A DNA stretch of 64,000 bases from Methylophaga thalassica (GTDB lineage: Bacteria > Pseudomonadota > Gammaproteobacteria > Nitrosococcales > Methylophagaceae), in NCBI RefSeq assembly GCF_030159795.1, contig NZ_BSND01000003.1, forward strand, positions 124,001 through 188,000. The letters run 5' to 3'. The stretch's first letter is position 1; the number at the start of each line of letters is the position of its first letter. Positions 46,397-55,535 of the stretch are shown here, in pieces. Made by a program: the position numbers and the translations under genes. The notes beneath the pieces were generated by a model that saw only the letters and a program-made list of their open reading frames with translations, was not told the DNA's origin and did no database searches.

Positions 46397-47064
46397 TTAA
46401 TCAAACCATACCAAATATGCCGGATATGGCAAATAAGTCAATGCTTTATTGCATCGGGACGGATGCCCAACAACTTGTGCATATCAAGCACCTTTTGGCA
46501 GACCAATATGAGCTGTGTGAGTTTTCCTGTATCGAAGACGCGCAAGCTGAGCTTAATGGAAAAAACCCAAATCTCATTCTGTGTCATCTATCTTGTTTGA
46601 ATGGTGATGCAAGCTCTTTATTCAGCATCATGGAAAATGCTGTGACCCGTGCTCGTGTACTTATTATCGGACCTAAACTTTCTGTTATTGAGCAGATTTC
46701 GATTCTTAAACAGGGCGCACGTGGATATTTTCAAGAAGAACTTGTTGATGATAAGTTACTGATTGCGCTCGATTTGATTCAGCGGGGAGAAGTGTGGGTA
46801 GAACGGCATGTTATTGCTGGGTTAATTGATGAATTAAATCACACACCTCAACTTTCAAATGAGCAACAAGCAAAATTGGACAGTTTGTCGCGTAAGGAGT
46901 TGGAAGTCGCTGAGTTGGTAAGTCATGGTGCGACAAATAAAATGATTGCCAGGACAATGAATATTACGGAAAGAACTGTAAAAGCACATTTAACAGCGAT
47001 ATTCCAGAAAATGAATATTCCGGATAGACTTTCACTTGCTATATTTTTCAGGGATTTACGTTAG
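46393..47064 (+). CDS. LuxR-type regulator with degenerate receiver
   Basis: A 223-residue protein with a receiver-like N-terminal domain (about 17-140) and a C-terminal LuxR helix-turn-helix (LSRKELEVAELVSHGATNKM, then IARTMNITERTVKAHLTAIF). At the phosphoacceptor position the sequence is NLILCHLS, with His65 where Asp is expected, so classical phosphorylation is unlikely. The TTG start at 46393 forms TTGA with the previous stop and has GAGAG nearby; ATG 46417 is an alternative. Lying inside the secretion operon, it probably regulates secretion or adhesin genes. No partner kinase is visible. Confidence 0.85.
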   Translation: MINQTIPNMPDMANKSMLYCIGTDAQQLVHIKHLLADQYELCEFSCIEDAQAELNGKNPNLILCHLSCLNGDASSLFSIMENAVTRARVLIIGPKLSVIEQISILKQGARGYFQEELVDDKLLIALDLIQRGEVWVERHVIAGLIDELNHTPQLSNEQQAKLDSLSRKELEVAELVSHGATNKMIARTMNITERTVKAHLTAIFQKMNIPDRLSLAIFFRDLR

Positions 47065-47189
47065 TTATATCAAACAACAGTATGTTATGTTTTAATACAC
47101 CGTGCCATTTTAAGCACAATGGAATGAGGCTTATATTCAGTCATTGAATGTAAAACATTCAGGCTGGGGGGGAATTGGGATTTGAAGTG

Positions 47190-48509
47190 ATGAAGAAAAG
47201 TTTAGTTTTAAGCTTACCTTTATGGGTAATGGTATCTAGTGTTTCTGCTCAAACGTTGGAAAGTGCAGTAATGCATACTATTGAGTCAAATCCCGATATC
47301 CTTGCTGCTGCGAGTGAACGACAAGCTGTTTCTAAAGAAATAGATCAGGCAAAGGCCGGATATTATCCAACTCTGGATTTAGCTTTGGGTACGGGCTGGG
47401 AAATGACTGATAACCCGAATACACGTTCAGCAGGGCGTGGCGAAGTCAGACTGAACAGGGATGAGGCAAGCTTACAGCTGCGTCAAATGTTGTTTGATGG
47501 CATGGAAACTAAAAACGAAGTTCTAAGACAAGAATTTAGAACAAATTCCCGTGCATCAGCGGTGTACAGTGCTGCAGAAAATACCGGGTTGGAAGCTGTT
47601 GACGCTTATCTCAATGTGCTGAGACAGCAGAAAATTGTTGAATTAGCCCAAACCAACCTTGAAGCGCACCAACGGACACATGATCAAATTGTTCTTCGCA
47701 GTGAGCGTGGTGTTGGTCGTGGTGCAGATATGGACCAAAGTCTGGGTAGGCTTGCCTTAGCTGAAGCCAACCTGATGGAAGAAGAAAGTAAATTGCGTGA
47801 TGCAGAAACAACTTTTATCCGCGTTGTTGGCGAGCCACCTGAATCATTAGAAGAGCCTGAAATTCCCGAAAACCTGATTCCTGATAGCTTGGATGCTGCA
47901 ATAGCAAAAGCCGTTGATAATCATCCAACTTTAAGATTAGCCAACTTTGATCTGGAATCAGCCCGTGCACAGCACGCCACCGCAAAAGCACCTTTTTATC
48001 CCGATCTACATCTGGAAGTAGGTACGCGTGCTGATCATAATATCGATGGTCAGGTGGGTACGGATAAAGACATCACGGCCATGTTGCGTTTACGCTATAA
48101 CCTATTGAATGGCGGCCGTGATTCAGCCCGACGTGAAGAGACTGCCTATTTAATTAATCAAGCAGCAGAGATTCGAAATAATACTTATCGTGAAGTGGAA
48201 GAAGGAACGAGGCTTTCCTGGAATGCATGGGAAACGGTCAAAAGCCAGATGTCATATCGCGAACAACATGTTGACTCAAGTCAAAAGTCACGTGATGCCT
48301 ACAGACAACAATTCAGTCTTGGACAGCGCACCTTATTAGACTTATTGGATTCTGAGAATGAAGTTTTCAGAGCACAGACGGCTCTGGTTAACACTGAGTA
48401 TGACGAACTGTATGCGCAGTATCGTATTTTGAATAGTATGGGACTATTGCTTCAAGGCTTAAATATTAAAGCACCTGAGGCTGCAGAGACTATTGCTATA
48501 AAACAGTAA
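47190..48509 (+). CDS. TolC-family outer membrane channel, LapE-like
   Basis: Outer-membrane exit duct of the type I system, 439 residues from ATG 47190. It starts with a signal peptide (MKKSLVLSLPLWVMVSSVSA), then TLESAVMHTIESNPDILAA, the typical opening of the OEP family. Two homologous halves of long helices follow, with the second marked by DAAIAKAVDNHPTLRLANFDLE, and QQFSLGQRTLLDLLDSENEVF is the conserved closing motif. An in-frame TTG at 47175 would add five residues. About 110 bases separate it from the regulator, with no clear promoter. A terminator follows. Confidence 0.93.
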   Translation: MKKSLVLSLPLWVMVSSVSAQTLESAVMHTIESNPDILAAASERQAVSKEIDQAKAGYYPTLDLALGTGWEMTDNPNTRSAGRGEVRLNRDEASLQLRQMLFDGMETKNEVLRQEFRTNSRASAVYSAAENTGLEAVDAYLNVLRQQKIVELAQTNLEAHQRTHDQIVLRSERGVGRGADMDQSLGRLALAEANLMEEESKLRDAETTFIRVVGEPPESLEEPEIPENLIPDSLDAAIAKAVDNHPTLRLANFDLESARAQHATAKAPFYPDLHLEVGTRADHNIDGQVGTDKDITAMLRLRYNLLNGGRDSARREETAYLINQAAEIRNNTYREVEEGTRLSWNAWETVKSQMSYREQHVDSSQKSRDAYRQQFSLGQRTLLDLLDSENEVFRAQTALVNTEYDELYAQYRILNSMGLLLQGLNIKAPEAAETIAIKQ

Positions 48510-48531
48510 ATCACTATTTCAACAGTTTCAT

Positions 48532-48559
48532 AGCCACGGGAAAGCCCGTGGCTTTTTTA
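48532..48559 (+). terminator. Intrinsic terminator of the type I secretion operon
   Basis: AGCCACGGG (48532-48540) and CCCGTGGCT (48545-48553) pair perfectly around AAAG, followed by a run of six T. Confidence 0.9.
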
Positions 48560-48645
48560 TATATATGGGAATGACGTTTTTTTCTGGTTTAGAAACGATC
48601 GTGGTATTATACGGAGCCCAATTGGCGGGATAATTAAGAGAATTC

Positions 48646-49161
48646 ATGAGTAAGCAATCATCATTTACATACGAAGAATTATTGCAGTGTGGACACGGCG
48701 AAATGTTTGGTCCTGGCAATGCACAACTCCCTGTTCCCAATATGCTGATGATGGATCGCATTACTCATATTGCAAATACAGGTGGTGCTTACGGTAAAGG
48801 CGAAATCATTGCAGAATTGGATATACATCCGGATCTTTGGTTTTTTGATTGCCATTTCCCGGGTGATCCTGTTATGCCTGGTTGTTTAGGCTTGGATGCG
48901 ATGTGGCAACTCGTCGGATTTTTCCTGGCTTGGGATGGTAATCCAGGCCGTGGCCGAGCATTAGGCTCAGGTGAGGTCAAATTTACCGGACAAGTATTAC
49001 CAACAGCGAAGAAAGTTACTTACCGTATTGATTTAAAACGTGTTATCGCACGCAAGCTGGTTTTGGCTATTGCGGATGGCACGGTATCTGTGGATGGGCG
49101 CGATATCTATACTGCAAAAGATTTACGCGTTGGTCTGTTTACATCAACCGATGATTTTTAG
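48646..49161 (+). CDS. fabA: 3-hydroxydecanoyl-ACP dehydratase/isomerase
   Basis: Makes trans-2-decenoyl-ACP and isomerises it to the cis-3 form, the branch point of anaerobic unsaturated fatty-acid synthesis. The 171 residues keep the E. coli numbering: His70 and Asp84 lie in [33 protein letters not shown] follows. Nine bases separate it from fabB, the classical fabAB operon. A candidate -10 TATTAT at 48605-48610 lies upstream without a clear -35. Confidence 0.98.
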   Translation: MSKQSSFTYEELLQCGHGEMFGPGNAQLPVPNMLMMDRITHIANTGGAYGKGEIIAELDIHPDLWFFDCHFPGDPVMPGCLGLDAMWQLVGFFLAWDGNPGRGRALGSGEVKFTGQVLPTAKKVTYRIDLKRVIARKLVLAIADGTVSVDGRDIYTAKDLRVGLFTSTDDF

Positions 49162-49170
49162 GATTTCATA

Positions 49171-50388
49171 ATGAAACGTGTTGTCGTTACAGGGTTAGGT
49201 ATCACGTCTTGCTTAGGTCTTGATGCCCAAACAGTGACAGAGTCTCTTCGCCATGGCCGCTCAGGTATTCGCTTTAAACAAGACTATGCGGATATGGGGT
49301 TTCGTAGCCATGTTGCAGGCACTATTGATATTGATTTCAAAGAATATATCGATCGTAAAACATTACGTTTTATGGGCGATGCTGCTGCCTATGCCTATAT
49401 TGCTATGGAGCAAGCGATTGCTGACGCAGGCTTAAGCGAAGAGCAGGTTTCTAATATCCGAACTGGGCTTATTATGGGATCGGGTGGCGCTTCATCTTCG
49501 AATCAGGTTGAAGCGGCTGATATCCTGCGCGAAAAAGGTTTAAAACGTATTGGGCCTTATCGTGTTACCCAGGTTATGGGCAGCACAACCTCAGCCTGTC
49601 TCGCCACACCGTTTAAAATCAAAGGGGTGAACTATTCCATGTCATCCGCTTGTGCAACTAGTGCACATTGTATCGGTACAGCAATGGAGCAGATTCAACT
49701 CGGCAAGCAGGATATTGTGTTTGCTGGTGGCGGTGAAGAAGAGCATTGGTCAATGAGCTCTTTATTTGATGCGATGGGCGCTCTATCAACCAAATATAAC
49801 GATACGCCAGAAAAAGCGTCTCGTGCTTATGATGCTGACCGTGATGGTTTTGTGATCGCTGGCGGCGGCGGTGTGTTAGTACTTGAAGAGTATGAGCATG
49901 CAAAAGCCCGTGGCGCTAAAATCTATGCAGAATTGACCGGTTACGGTGCTACATCAGATGGTTACGATATGGTGGCGCCATCTGGTGAAGGTGCGATGCG
50001 TTGTATGCAACTTGCCATGTCAACGATTCGTGGCAAAGTCCAGTATATTAATGCTCATGGCACCAGCACACCGGTAGGTGATTTGGCTGAATTAGGTGCT
50101 ATTAAAAAGACATTCGGCGCAGATATGCCTGCCGTAGGATCAACAAAATCATTATCAGGTCATTCTTTAGGCGCTGCCGGTGTTCAAGAAGCGATTTATA
50201 GTCTTTTGATGCTGGAAAATGATTTTCTTGCCGCCTCGGCTAATATTGAAACACTTGATCCTGAAGCGGAAGGCATGCCTATTCTGCGGGAACGTGTCGA
50301 TAACGCTGGACTCACAACAGTCATGTCGAACAGTTTCGGCTTTGGTGGAACCAATGCCTGTCTGGTGTTTGAAAAGCTCGATGATTAA
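49171..50388 (+). CDS. fabB: 3-oxoacyl-ACP synthase I
   Basis: Elongates the cis-3-decenoyl intermediate made by FabA. The 405-residue thiolase-fold enzyme has the active-site Cys161 in [13 protein letters not shown] and the two catalytic histidines in [11 protein letters not shown] and [11 protein letters not shown]. The end [17 protein letters not shown] is typical. FabB rather than FabF is supported by the fabA neighbour. A strong bidirectional terminator follows two bases later. Confidence 0.98.
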   Translation: MKRVVVTGLGITSCLGLDAQTVTESLRHGRSGIRFKQDYADMGFRSHVAGTIDIDFKEYIDRKTLRFMGDAAAYAYIAMEQAIADAGLSEEQVSNIRTGLIMGSGGASSSNQVEAADILREKGLKRIGPYRVTQVMGSTTSACLATPFKIKGVNYSMSSACATSAHCIGTAMEQIQLGKQDIVFAGGGEEEHWSMSSLFDAMGALSTKYNDTPEKASRAYDADRDGFVIAGGGGVLVLEEYEHAKARGAKIYAELTGYGATSDGYDMVAPSGEGAMRCMQLAMSTIRGKVQYINAHGTSTPVGDLAELGAIKKTFGADMPAVGSTKSLSGHSLGAAGVQEAIYSLLMLENDFLAASANIETLDPEAEGMPILRERVDNAGLTTVMSNSFGFGGTNACLVFEKLDD

Positions 50389-50390
50389 AG

Positions 50391-50418
50391 AAAAAAGCCA
50401 CCTTTCGGTGGCTTTTTT
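50391..50418. terminator. Bidirectional terminator between fabB and a small convergent gene
   Basis: AAAAAAGCCACC and GGTGGCTTTTTTT form a stem around TTTC. Both strands end in a T-run, so it can serve fabB and the minus-strand gene whose stop codon begins at 50420. Confidence 0.9.
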
Positions 50419-50591
50419 TATTGTAGATCGTCGTCAGTGACTGGGCCGCGTTTGCCGGCGTTGGCTTCCTGAATCAGTGTGATCAGTAATTGCTTTTTAT
50501 CAGGATCATCAAGATATTTTGAGCTGAACGTAATACCAAATTTATCGGCATATTGTTTCACCAGCATTACTAGGATTGTTTCGTCTTCCAC
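50418..50591 (-). CDS. Small 57-residue protein, unknown
   Basis: A 58-codon minus-strand frame. GTG at 50591-50589 is preceded by GGAG six bases upstream, and the stop abuts a bidirectional terminator. The protein starts MEDETILVMLVKQYADKFGI, continues TFSSKYLDDPDKKQLLITLI and ends with QEANAGKRGPVTDDDLQ. It is acidic, amphipathic and has no membrane segment or Cys. Correct start signal, codon pattern and its own terminator argue it is a real gene. ATG at codon 9 is an alternative start. I recognise no family. Confidence 0.6.
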   Translation of the reverse strand: MEDETILVMLVKQYADKFGITFSSKYLDDPDKKQLLITLIQEANAGKRGPVTDDDLQ

Positions 50592-50645
50592 ATCGGGCTC
50601 CAGATTATTTAAATTGTTTAATTATAACGTTTCAACAAGCTATCA

Positions 50646-51410
50646 ATGAAATTGCATTATCAAGAAAGTGGTGAAGGGATACCTTTAATTATTATCCACG
50701 GCTTATTTGGCTCAGCCGATAATTGGCGCAGCATGGCGAAGTATTTTTCACGTTTTTATCGTGTTATTAGTGTTGATTTACGCAATCATGGTCGTTCCCC
50801 ACATAGTGATGAGCAGAATTTTACAGTCATGGCCGAAGATATCCATGAGTTATGTGAAGACTTGCGATTGGACCAGATGAATATCTTAGGACATTCACTC
50901 GGTGGTAAAGTAGCGATGAAATTTGCTGCAATGTATCCGGAGATGGTTGCAAAATTGGTGGTCGTGGATATTGCTCCTCGCCAATACTTTAGTGCACACA
51001 CACCATTGATGGATGCGATGATGGCACTGAATTTATCTGAGTTTACTAGCCGAACAGAGGTCGATGCTGCTTTAGCTCAATCTATTCCTGATCAGGCTGT
51101 TCGTCAGTTTTTATTGATGAATTTGGTCTCTGAGCATGAGCGCTATAAATGGCGAATTAACCTGACAGCGCTTAAAGCCAACTTTAAAGAATTAATGGCG
51201 TCTATCTTTGATAGCGAGGTGTTAACTATGCCGAGCTTATTTGTTTATGGTGAGTTATCAGACTATGTCACTGAGCAGGATCGTCAACAAATTTCAGCAC
51301 AGTTTACGCATGCGGAATTTAATTGCATTGAAAAAGCAGGGCACTGGGTTCAGGCTGAACGCCCACAACAATTTAAGCAGGTTGTAGAGGCGTTTTTACA
51401 CGATGATTGA
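50646..51410 (+). CDS. Alpha/beta hydrolase, YbfF-like esterase
   Basis: A 254-residue serine hydrolase. IIIHGLFGSADNWRS gives the oxyanion-hole HG motif, SVDLRNHGRSPHS follows, and the nucleophile Ser84 sits in LGHSLGGKVAM. A late Asp (GELSDYV) and His (KAGHWVQAE) complete the triad. This matches the YbfF acyl-CoA/ester thioesterase group of gammaproteobacteria. The natural substrate is not certain. Its end overlaps the next gene by eight bases, suggesting co-transcription. Confidence 0.9.
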   Translation: MKLHYQESGEGIPLIIIHGLFGSADNWRSMAKYFSRFYRVISVDLRNHGRSPHSDEQNFTVMAEDIHELCEDLRLDQMNILGHSLGGKVAMKFAAMYPEMVAKLVVVDIAPRQYFSAHTPLMDAMMALNLSEFTSRTEVDAALAQSIPDQAVRQFLLMNLVSEHERYKWRINLTALKANFKELMASIFDSEVLTMPSLFVYGELSDYVTEQDRQQISAQFTHAEFNCIEKAGHWVQAERPQQFKQVVEAFLHDD

Positions 51411-51753
51411 GACAGAACTCCTGAAACAACTTATTGAATTTCGCCGGGAGAGGGACTGGGAACAGTTTCACAATCCTAAAGATGTGGCGATTTCTTTATC
51501 TATAGAAGCTTCAGAGTTACTGGAGTGGTTTCAATGGAAGAGTGCTGAGCAAGTACAGCAACGGCTGGCCTCCGATAAACGTGAAGAGCTGGAAGATGAA
51601 ATAGCTGATGTCGCCGTTTATCTTGCTTATCTTTGTCATGACTTAAACATTGATTTAAATCAGGCCATCAAAAATAAAATGCAGAAGAATGCGGCTAAAT
51701 ATCCACGAGATAAAGTCAAAGGTCGTAATGATAAGTACGATGAATATTCATAA
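51403..51753 (+). CDS. MazG-like nucleotide pyrophosphohydrolase
   Basis: A 116-residue all-alpha NTP pyrophosphatase of the MazG/RS21-C6 type, which removes unwanted dNTPs such as modified dCTP. The magnesium-binding pattern is seen in SIEASELLEWFQW and ELEDEIADVAVYLAYL. Asn/Lys-rich KNKMQKNAAKYPRDKVKGRNDKYDEY ends it, as in relatives. The ATG lies within the esterase gene's end. Substrate specificity is inferred from the family only. Confidence 0.88.
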   Translation: MIETELLKQLIEFRRERDWEQFHNPKDVAISLSIEASELLEWFQWKSAEQVQQRLASDKREELEDEIADVAVYLAYLCHDLNIDLNQAIKNKMQKNAAKYPRDKVKGRNDKYDEYS

Positions 51754-51767
51754 AGCCGAATTACAGT

Positions 51768-51786
51768 GCTAGGATTTAGCTTTTTT
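51768..51786 (+). terminator. Weak intrinsic terminator candidate
   Basis: GCTA and TAGC form only a four-base stem around GGATT, followed by six T. It lies between the pyrophosphohydrolase and purU. Confidence 0.35.
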
Positions 51787-51809
51787 ATTCTATTTCTTAG
51801 GAAATCCTC

Positions 51810-52667
51810 ATGAGCGCCATTGTTTTCCTGATTCAGTGTAAAGACCAAAAAGGTCTAGTCGCGGGAATCACCAGCTTTTTTGCTGAAAGACAGTTTAATA
51901 TTCTGCACTGCCAGCAATATACGGACACTGAAGTTGGTCAGTATTTCATGCGAATTAAGCTTGAAGATGATGGTAGCTTCAATCATCAACAGCTTGAAGC
52001 TGAGTTTAGCCAGTTTGCCGCCACTATCGACTTAAACTGGTCTGTTCGCTACAGTGAGCAGCCTTATAGAGTAGCTTTACTGGTGACAAGAGCTTCACAC
52101 TGCCCATACGACTTACTACTGAGAGAGTTAGAGGGTGAACTGAAATGCGATATTCCTCTTATTATAGGTAATCATCGCGATTTAGAGGGTATGGCTCGTC
52201 AGTTCGATAAGCCGTTTTATCACTTACCCATCACGGCAGAAACCAAGCAGGCACAAGAAGCGGAGATAAAGCGCCTGCTGGCCGAGTTTGATATTGATCT
52301 GATCGTGATGGCGCGTTACATGCAAATCTTGTCAGAGGAATTTGTGACCGAGTTTTCTGGTCGGATTATTAATATTCATCACGGATTCTTACCTGCCTTC
52401 CAAGGCGCTAAACCCTATCATCAGGCTTATGAGCGTGGCGTTAAAATTATTGGTGCCACAGCCCACTATGCGACAGCTGAGTTAGATGAGGGACCGATTA
52501 TCGCCCAGGATGTGCAACATGTTCAGCACGATAACAGCCCGCAAGATCTGGTGATGATGGGAAAAGATATTGAACGTATTGTGCTGGCGAGAGCAGTAAA
52601 AGCACATATTGAGCATCGAATTATTATCAATGGTCGCCGTACCATTGTGTTTTCTGAAGGTGCCTGA
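51810..52667 (+). CDS. purU: Formyltetrahydrofolate deformylase
   Basis: Hydrolyses 10-formyl-THF to formate and THF, balancing the one-carbon pool; in many bacteria it feeds formate to PurT. Residues 1 to about 80 form an ACT domain (LIQCKDQKGLVAGITSFFAE). The catalytic formyltransferase-like domain has MARYMQIL, INIHHGFLPAFQGAKPY and GATAHYATAELDEGPII, containing the Asn/His/Asp residues of this hydrolase. 285 residues, normal. The C-terminal INGRRTIVF is typical. Confidence 0.96.
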   Translation: MSAIVFLIQCKDQKGLVAGITSFFAERQFNILHCQQYTDTEVGQYFMRIKLEDDGSFNHQQLEAEFSQFAATIDLNWSVRYSEQPYRVALLVTRASHCPYDLLLRELEGELKCDIPLIIGNHRDLEGMARQFDKPFYHLPITAETKQAQEAEIKRLLAEFDIDLIVMARYMQILSEEFVTEFSGRIINIHHGFLPAFQGAKPYHQAYERGVKIIGATAHYATAELDEGPIIAQDVQHVQHDNSPQDLVMMGKDIERIVLARAVKAHIEHRIIINGRRTIVFSEGA

Positions 52668-52692
52668 ATAATCTAAATAAGGAGTCGATTGC

Positions 52693-53451
52693 ATGACGAA
52701 TAAAACCATCATGATTACCGGAGCTACCTCAGGGTTTGGGGAAGCTTGCGCCAGAGTATTTGCAAACAATGGCTGGCAATTAATTCTGACGGGACGACGC
52801 CAGCAACGACTAGATGATTTACAGCAGGAGCTGGGGGGCAAAGATAAAGTGGCTACCTGCTGTTTTGATGTGACAGACAGAAAAGCAGTTGAAGCTGCTA
52901 TTCATGGTTTAGCCGAACCTTTCAAAAAAATTGATGTGTTACTGAATAATGCTGGCTTGGCATTAGGGCTGGAACCCGCTCAGGAAACAAATTTAGATGA
53001 TTGGGAAAAAATGGTAGATACCAACATTAAAGGCTTGCTTTACTGTACTCGGACTATCCTACCGATGATGACAGAGAGAAAGTCAGGATATGTGATTAAT
53101 ATCGGCTCTGTAGCGGGTAACTGGCCTTATCCTGGGGGTAATGTCTACTGTGGTACCAAAGCCTTTGTCAGGCAGTTCTCACTGGCGACACGGGCTGATT
53201 TATTAGGCACGAATGTCCGTGTCACTAATGTGGAACCGGGTAATGCCGAAACCGAATTTTCTAAGGTACGTTTTAAAGCCGATGAGGCCCGTGCAGATAA
53301 AGTCTATGAAGGCACCAGAGCACTGGATGCCGAAGATATTGCCAATACGGTCTGGTGGCTGGTGAATACCCCTGAGCATGTGAATGTGACCACGATCGAA
53401 GTAATGCCCACCCAGGAAGCGAATGGGCCGATGGCTTTTCATCGCCAATAA
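52693..53451 (+). CDS. Short-chain dehydrogenase, YdfG-like
   Basis: A 252-residue classical SDR with TGATSGFGEACAR (9-21), LLNNAGLAL, INIGSVAGNWPYPGG and the Tyr-x3-Lys pair in VYCGTKAFV. The overall form and the VEPGNAETEFSKVRF stretch fit the YdfG group, NADP-dependent oxidation of serine and 3-hydroxy acids. Other SDR substrates are possible. A ribosome-binding site AAGGAG lies upstream of the ATG. A bidirectional terminator follows. Confidence 0.88.
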   Translation: MTNKTIMITGATSGFGEACARVFANNGWQLILTGRRQQRLDDLQQELGGKDKVATCCFDVTDRKAVEAAIHGLAEPFKKIDVLLNNAGLALGLEPAQETNLDDWEKMVDTNIKGLLYCTRTILPMMTERKSGYVINIGSVAGNWPYPGGNVYCGTKAFVRQFSLATRADLLGTNVRVTNVEPGNAETEFSKVRFKADEARADKVYEGTRALDAEDIANTVWWLVNTPEHVNVTTIEVMPTQEANGPMAFHRQ

Positions 53452-53456
53452 AATAT

Positions 53457-53482
53457 AAAAGACCGGCTTACCCGGTCTTTTC
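53457..53482. terminator. Bidirectional intrinsic terminator
   Basis: AAAAGACCGG (53457-53466) and CCGGTCTTTT (53472-53481) pair around CTTAC. It lies between the convergent SDR gene and the small membrane protein gene. Confidence 0.85.
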
Positions 53483-53486
53483 AGTT

Positions 53487-53831
53487 TTAGCCAAAGAGCC
53501 AGCTTGTTGGATTCGGATGAGGCTGCTGTTGATCCAAATATTTCATACCTTTGACACAGCGCACGACTACCCAGATAACCCAAAACACTAACACCAAATA
53601 GCCAACTAAAAAGAAGGCAAATAACACGCCGATAAATAAATATAGAAGACCCATCCAGAATGTTCGGATCTGAAACTGATAGTGCGACTGTAACCAGGCT
53701 GTTGCATCGTCTTTATGTATATAAGCAATGACGACTGCAACAAAACCTAAAAACTGAATAATAATATTGGCGATAAATAATAAATAAACGAGTTTGACTG
53801 TTTGTTGACTGGCCTGTGTTGATTCGCTCAT
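53487..53831 (-). CDS. Small three-helix membrane protein
   Basis: A 114-residue inner-membrane protein with hydrophobic segments at about 14-36, 56-75 and 75-92. The stretch DDATAWLQSHYQFQIRTFWMG between helices one and two matches a conserved family of unknown function in gammaproteobacteria, related to DUF4870-type proteins as I remember them. The C-terminus is short and Pro/Gln-rich. It lies 40 bases downstream of znuB on the same strand and could be read through from the zinc genes, but no functional link is evident. Confidence 0.7.
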   Translation of the reverse strand: MSESTQASQQTVKLVYLLFIANIIIQFLGFVAVVIAYIHKDDATAWLQSHYQFQIRTFWMGLLYLFIGVLFAFFLVGYLVLVFWVIWVVVRCVKGMKYLDQQQPHPNPTSWLFG

Positions 53832-53871
53832 GCATCTTTTCCGGTAAATGTATTCACATAATCTACCAAAT

Positions 53872-54636
53872 TTATCGCTGCTTTAGCCATTGCAGCATAA
53901 AACGGCTTATTACGACTAACACAAATAATGTCCAAACGGTCATAGCGCCCATGGGTACATCAAGTAATAACGCCAAGATCAGGCCAAAGAAATAACCCAG
54001 AAAGCCTATGCCATAACCAAGCAACAGCTTATGACTGGTTTTCTCAAATCCACGGCTGGCTAAAGCAGGCAAGATTAAACTGGCAAAGACTAAATACACA
54101 CCGACTAACTGCACCGAAGCGGTCACAGTGAGTGAAAACACAATATAAAAAAGCCAGCTACGCTGTGATTGCATGGTGAACCAGATCAATAACAACGCGG
54201 CGTAGAGTAAACCTACCCATAACAGATGAGACGGTGTCACCCACAAAATCTGCCCCACTAATAAATCATGCAGTAATTCATCACTATGTGGAGCATGGCT
54301 CACCAGCAAAATCCCACCACTGGCGGCCAGAATAAATAGTAAACCAATTAACGCCTCCACAATATGTGGATAACGTTTTTCTAACCAAAGTACGAGAACC
54401 GAGGCGGAAAGGGCACTGGCTGCGGCACTCACTTGTAACCAGGGACCATGCATATCACCAATAAAAATGGTGGCAGCCATTACGCCAAGTGCCGCCATTT
54501 GCGCAATGGCGAGATCAATAAAAATAATCCCTCGTTTCAATACTTCTTGACCCAGAGGCACATGTGTTGTCAGAACTAATATGCCTGCCACAAGGGCAGG
54601 CAATATTAGCGACCAATCAAGATTGATCAGGTTCAT
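53872..54636 (-). CDS. ZnuB-like metal ABC transporter permease
   Basis: A 254-residue ABC-3 family membrane protein with seven or eight transmembrane helices. FIDLAIAQMAALGVM is the conserved cytoplasmic loop that contacts the ATPase, and VYLVFASLILPALASRGF matches the later conserved helix. It overlaps the substrate-binding-protein gene by four bases (ATGA). Zinc or manganese transport is inferred from the family and the neighbour. The partner ATPase (ZnuC) is missing from the window. Confidence 0.88.
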   Translation of the reverse strand: MNLINLDWSLILPALVAGILVLTTHVPLGQEVLKRGIIFIDLAIAQMAALGVMAATIFIGDMHGPWLQVSAAASALSASVLVLWLEKRYPHIVEALIGLLFILAASGGILLVSHAPHSDELLHDLLVGQILWVTPSHLLWVGLLYAALLLIWFTMQSQRSWLFYIVFSLTVTASVQLVGVYLVFASLILPALASRGFEKTSHKLLLGYGIGFLGYFFGLILALLLDVPMGAMTVWTLFVLVVISRFMLQWLKQR

Positions 54637-55526
54637 TTAGCGCCATCCAGTAATAAGTTGATGGTGTCATCATAGAGCTCAAACAAGTTGTTACTGTTGT
54701 TATCACCACCCACGGTGAATGGCAGTACCACTTTTTTGATGCCTGTTTTATCCACCAACCAATCAGTGGCTCTTGGCGATTGATAAGCGGCCAGAATCAC
54801 CATTTTTGCCGGTGTTTGTTTTAGCTTTTCAACTACTGATTGCAACTGTTTTACCGTTGGCGGTACAGCAGGTTTTGCTTCCAGCACAGCCACTTCGTTC
54901 AGACCTAACCATTTGGTCAGGTAAATCCAGTTTTTATGCTGCACAACAATGGGCACACCTTTCAGTGGAGCTGCTTTTTCCTGCCATTGTTTCATGGCTG
55001 TTTGCCAGCGCTGCTGGAAATCTTGCCAGCGTTGTTCATAGTTGTTGGCATTTTCAGGATCACGTTGTTTTAGTCTTTCAGCCAGCGCTTCAGCCACCTT
55101 AAAAATATTCTCCGGGCTGGTTTGAATATGCGGATTACCAGCCGCATGCACATGCCCTTGACTACGATCGACCGTGACAGGTTTTTCCAGTAAACGGACA
55201 TAATCGGCCGCCATGAAATAGCCTTCAGCACCAATCTGGATATTGGGATTACCGGCCTTACGTTGAAGTAATGGCAACCAACCCACTTCTAACTCAGCGC
55301 CTGTGCAAACCAATAAATCCGTTTTACGGGCTTTGGCAATCAGACTCGGACGTGCTTGAATGTAATGCGGATCCTGTAAACCACTGGTTGCACTGAACAC
55401 CGAAACATCATCGCCCCCTAACTCTTCAGTCAGTGATGCCCACTCAGGTTCACAAGCGAACACCGACAGTTGAGCCCAGCTAGGTGAGCTCAATAAAATT
55501 AAAACAGTGAAAATAAGCGTTTTCAT
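54633..55526 (-). CDS. ZnuA-like metal-binding periplasmic protein
   Basis: A 297-residue cluster A-I solute-binding protein. Signal peptide to about residue 18 (SWAQ). Metal ligands are suggested by QDPHYIQ (His54), a short His-rich loop GHVHAAGNPHI, VVQHKNWIYL and a late Asp in VGGDNNSNNLFELYDD. The central helix is rich in Gln/Arg/Trp (about 150-200). The His loop is shorter than in E. coli ZnuA. It is preceded by the outer-membrane barrel gene at a nine-base gap, and that order suggests a single uptake operon. Confidence 0.88.
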   Translation of the reverse strand: MKTLIFTVLILLSSPSWAQLSVFACEPEWASLTEELGGDDVSVFSATSGLQDPHYIQARPSLIAKARKTDLLVCTGAELEVGWLPLLQRKAGNPNIQIGAEGYFMAADYVRLLEKPVTVDRSQGHVHAAGNPHIQTSPENIFKVAEALAERLKQRDPENANNYEQRWQDFQQRWQTAMKQWQEKAAPLKGVPIVVQHKNWIYLTKWLGLNEVAVLEAKPAVPPTVKQLQSVVEKLKQTPAKMVILAAYQSPRATDWLVDKTGIKKVVLPFTVGGDNNSNNLFELYDDTINLLLDGAK

Positions 55527-55535
55527 TATAAACTC

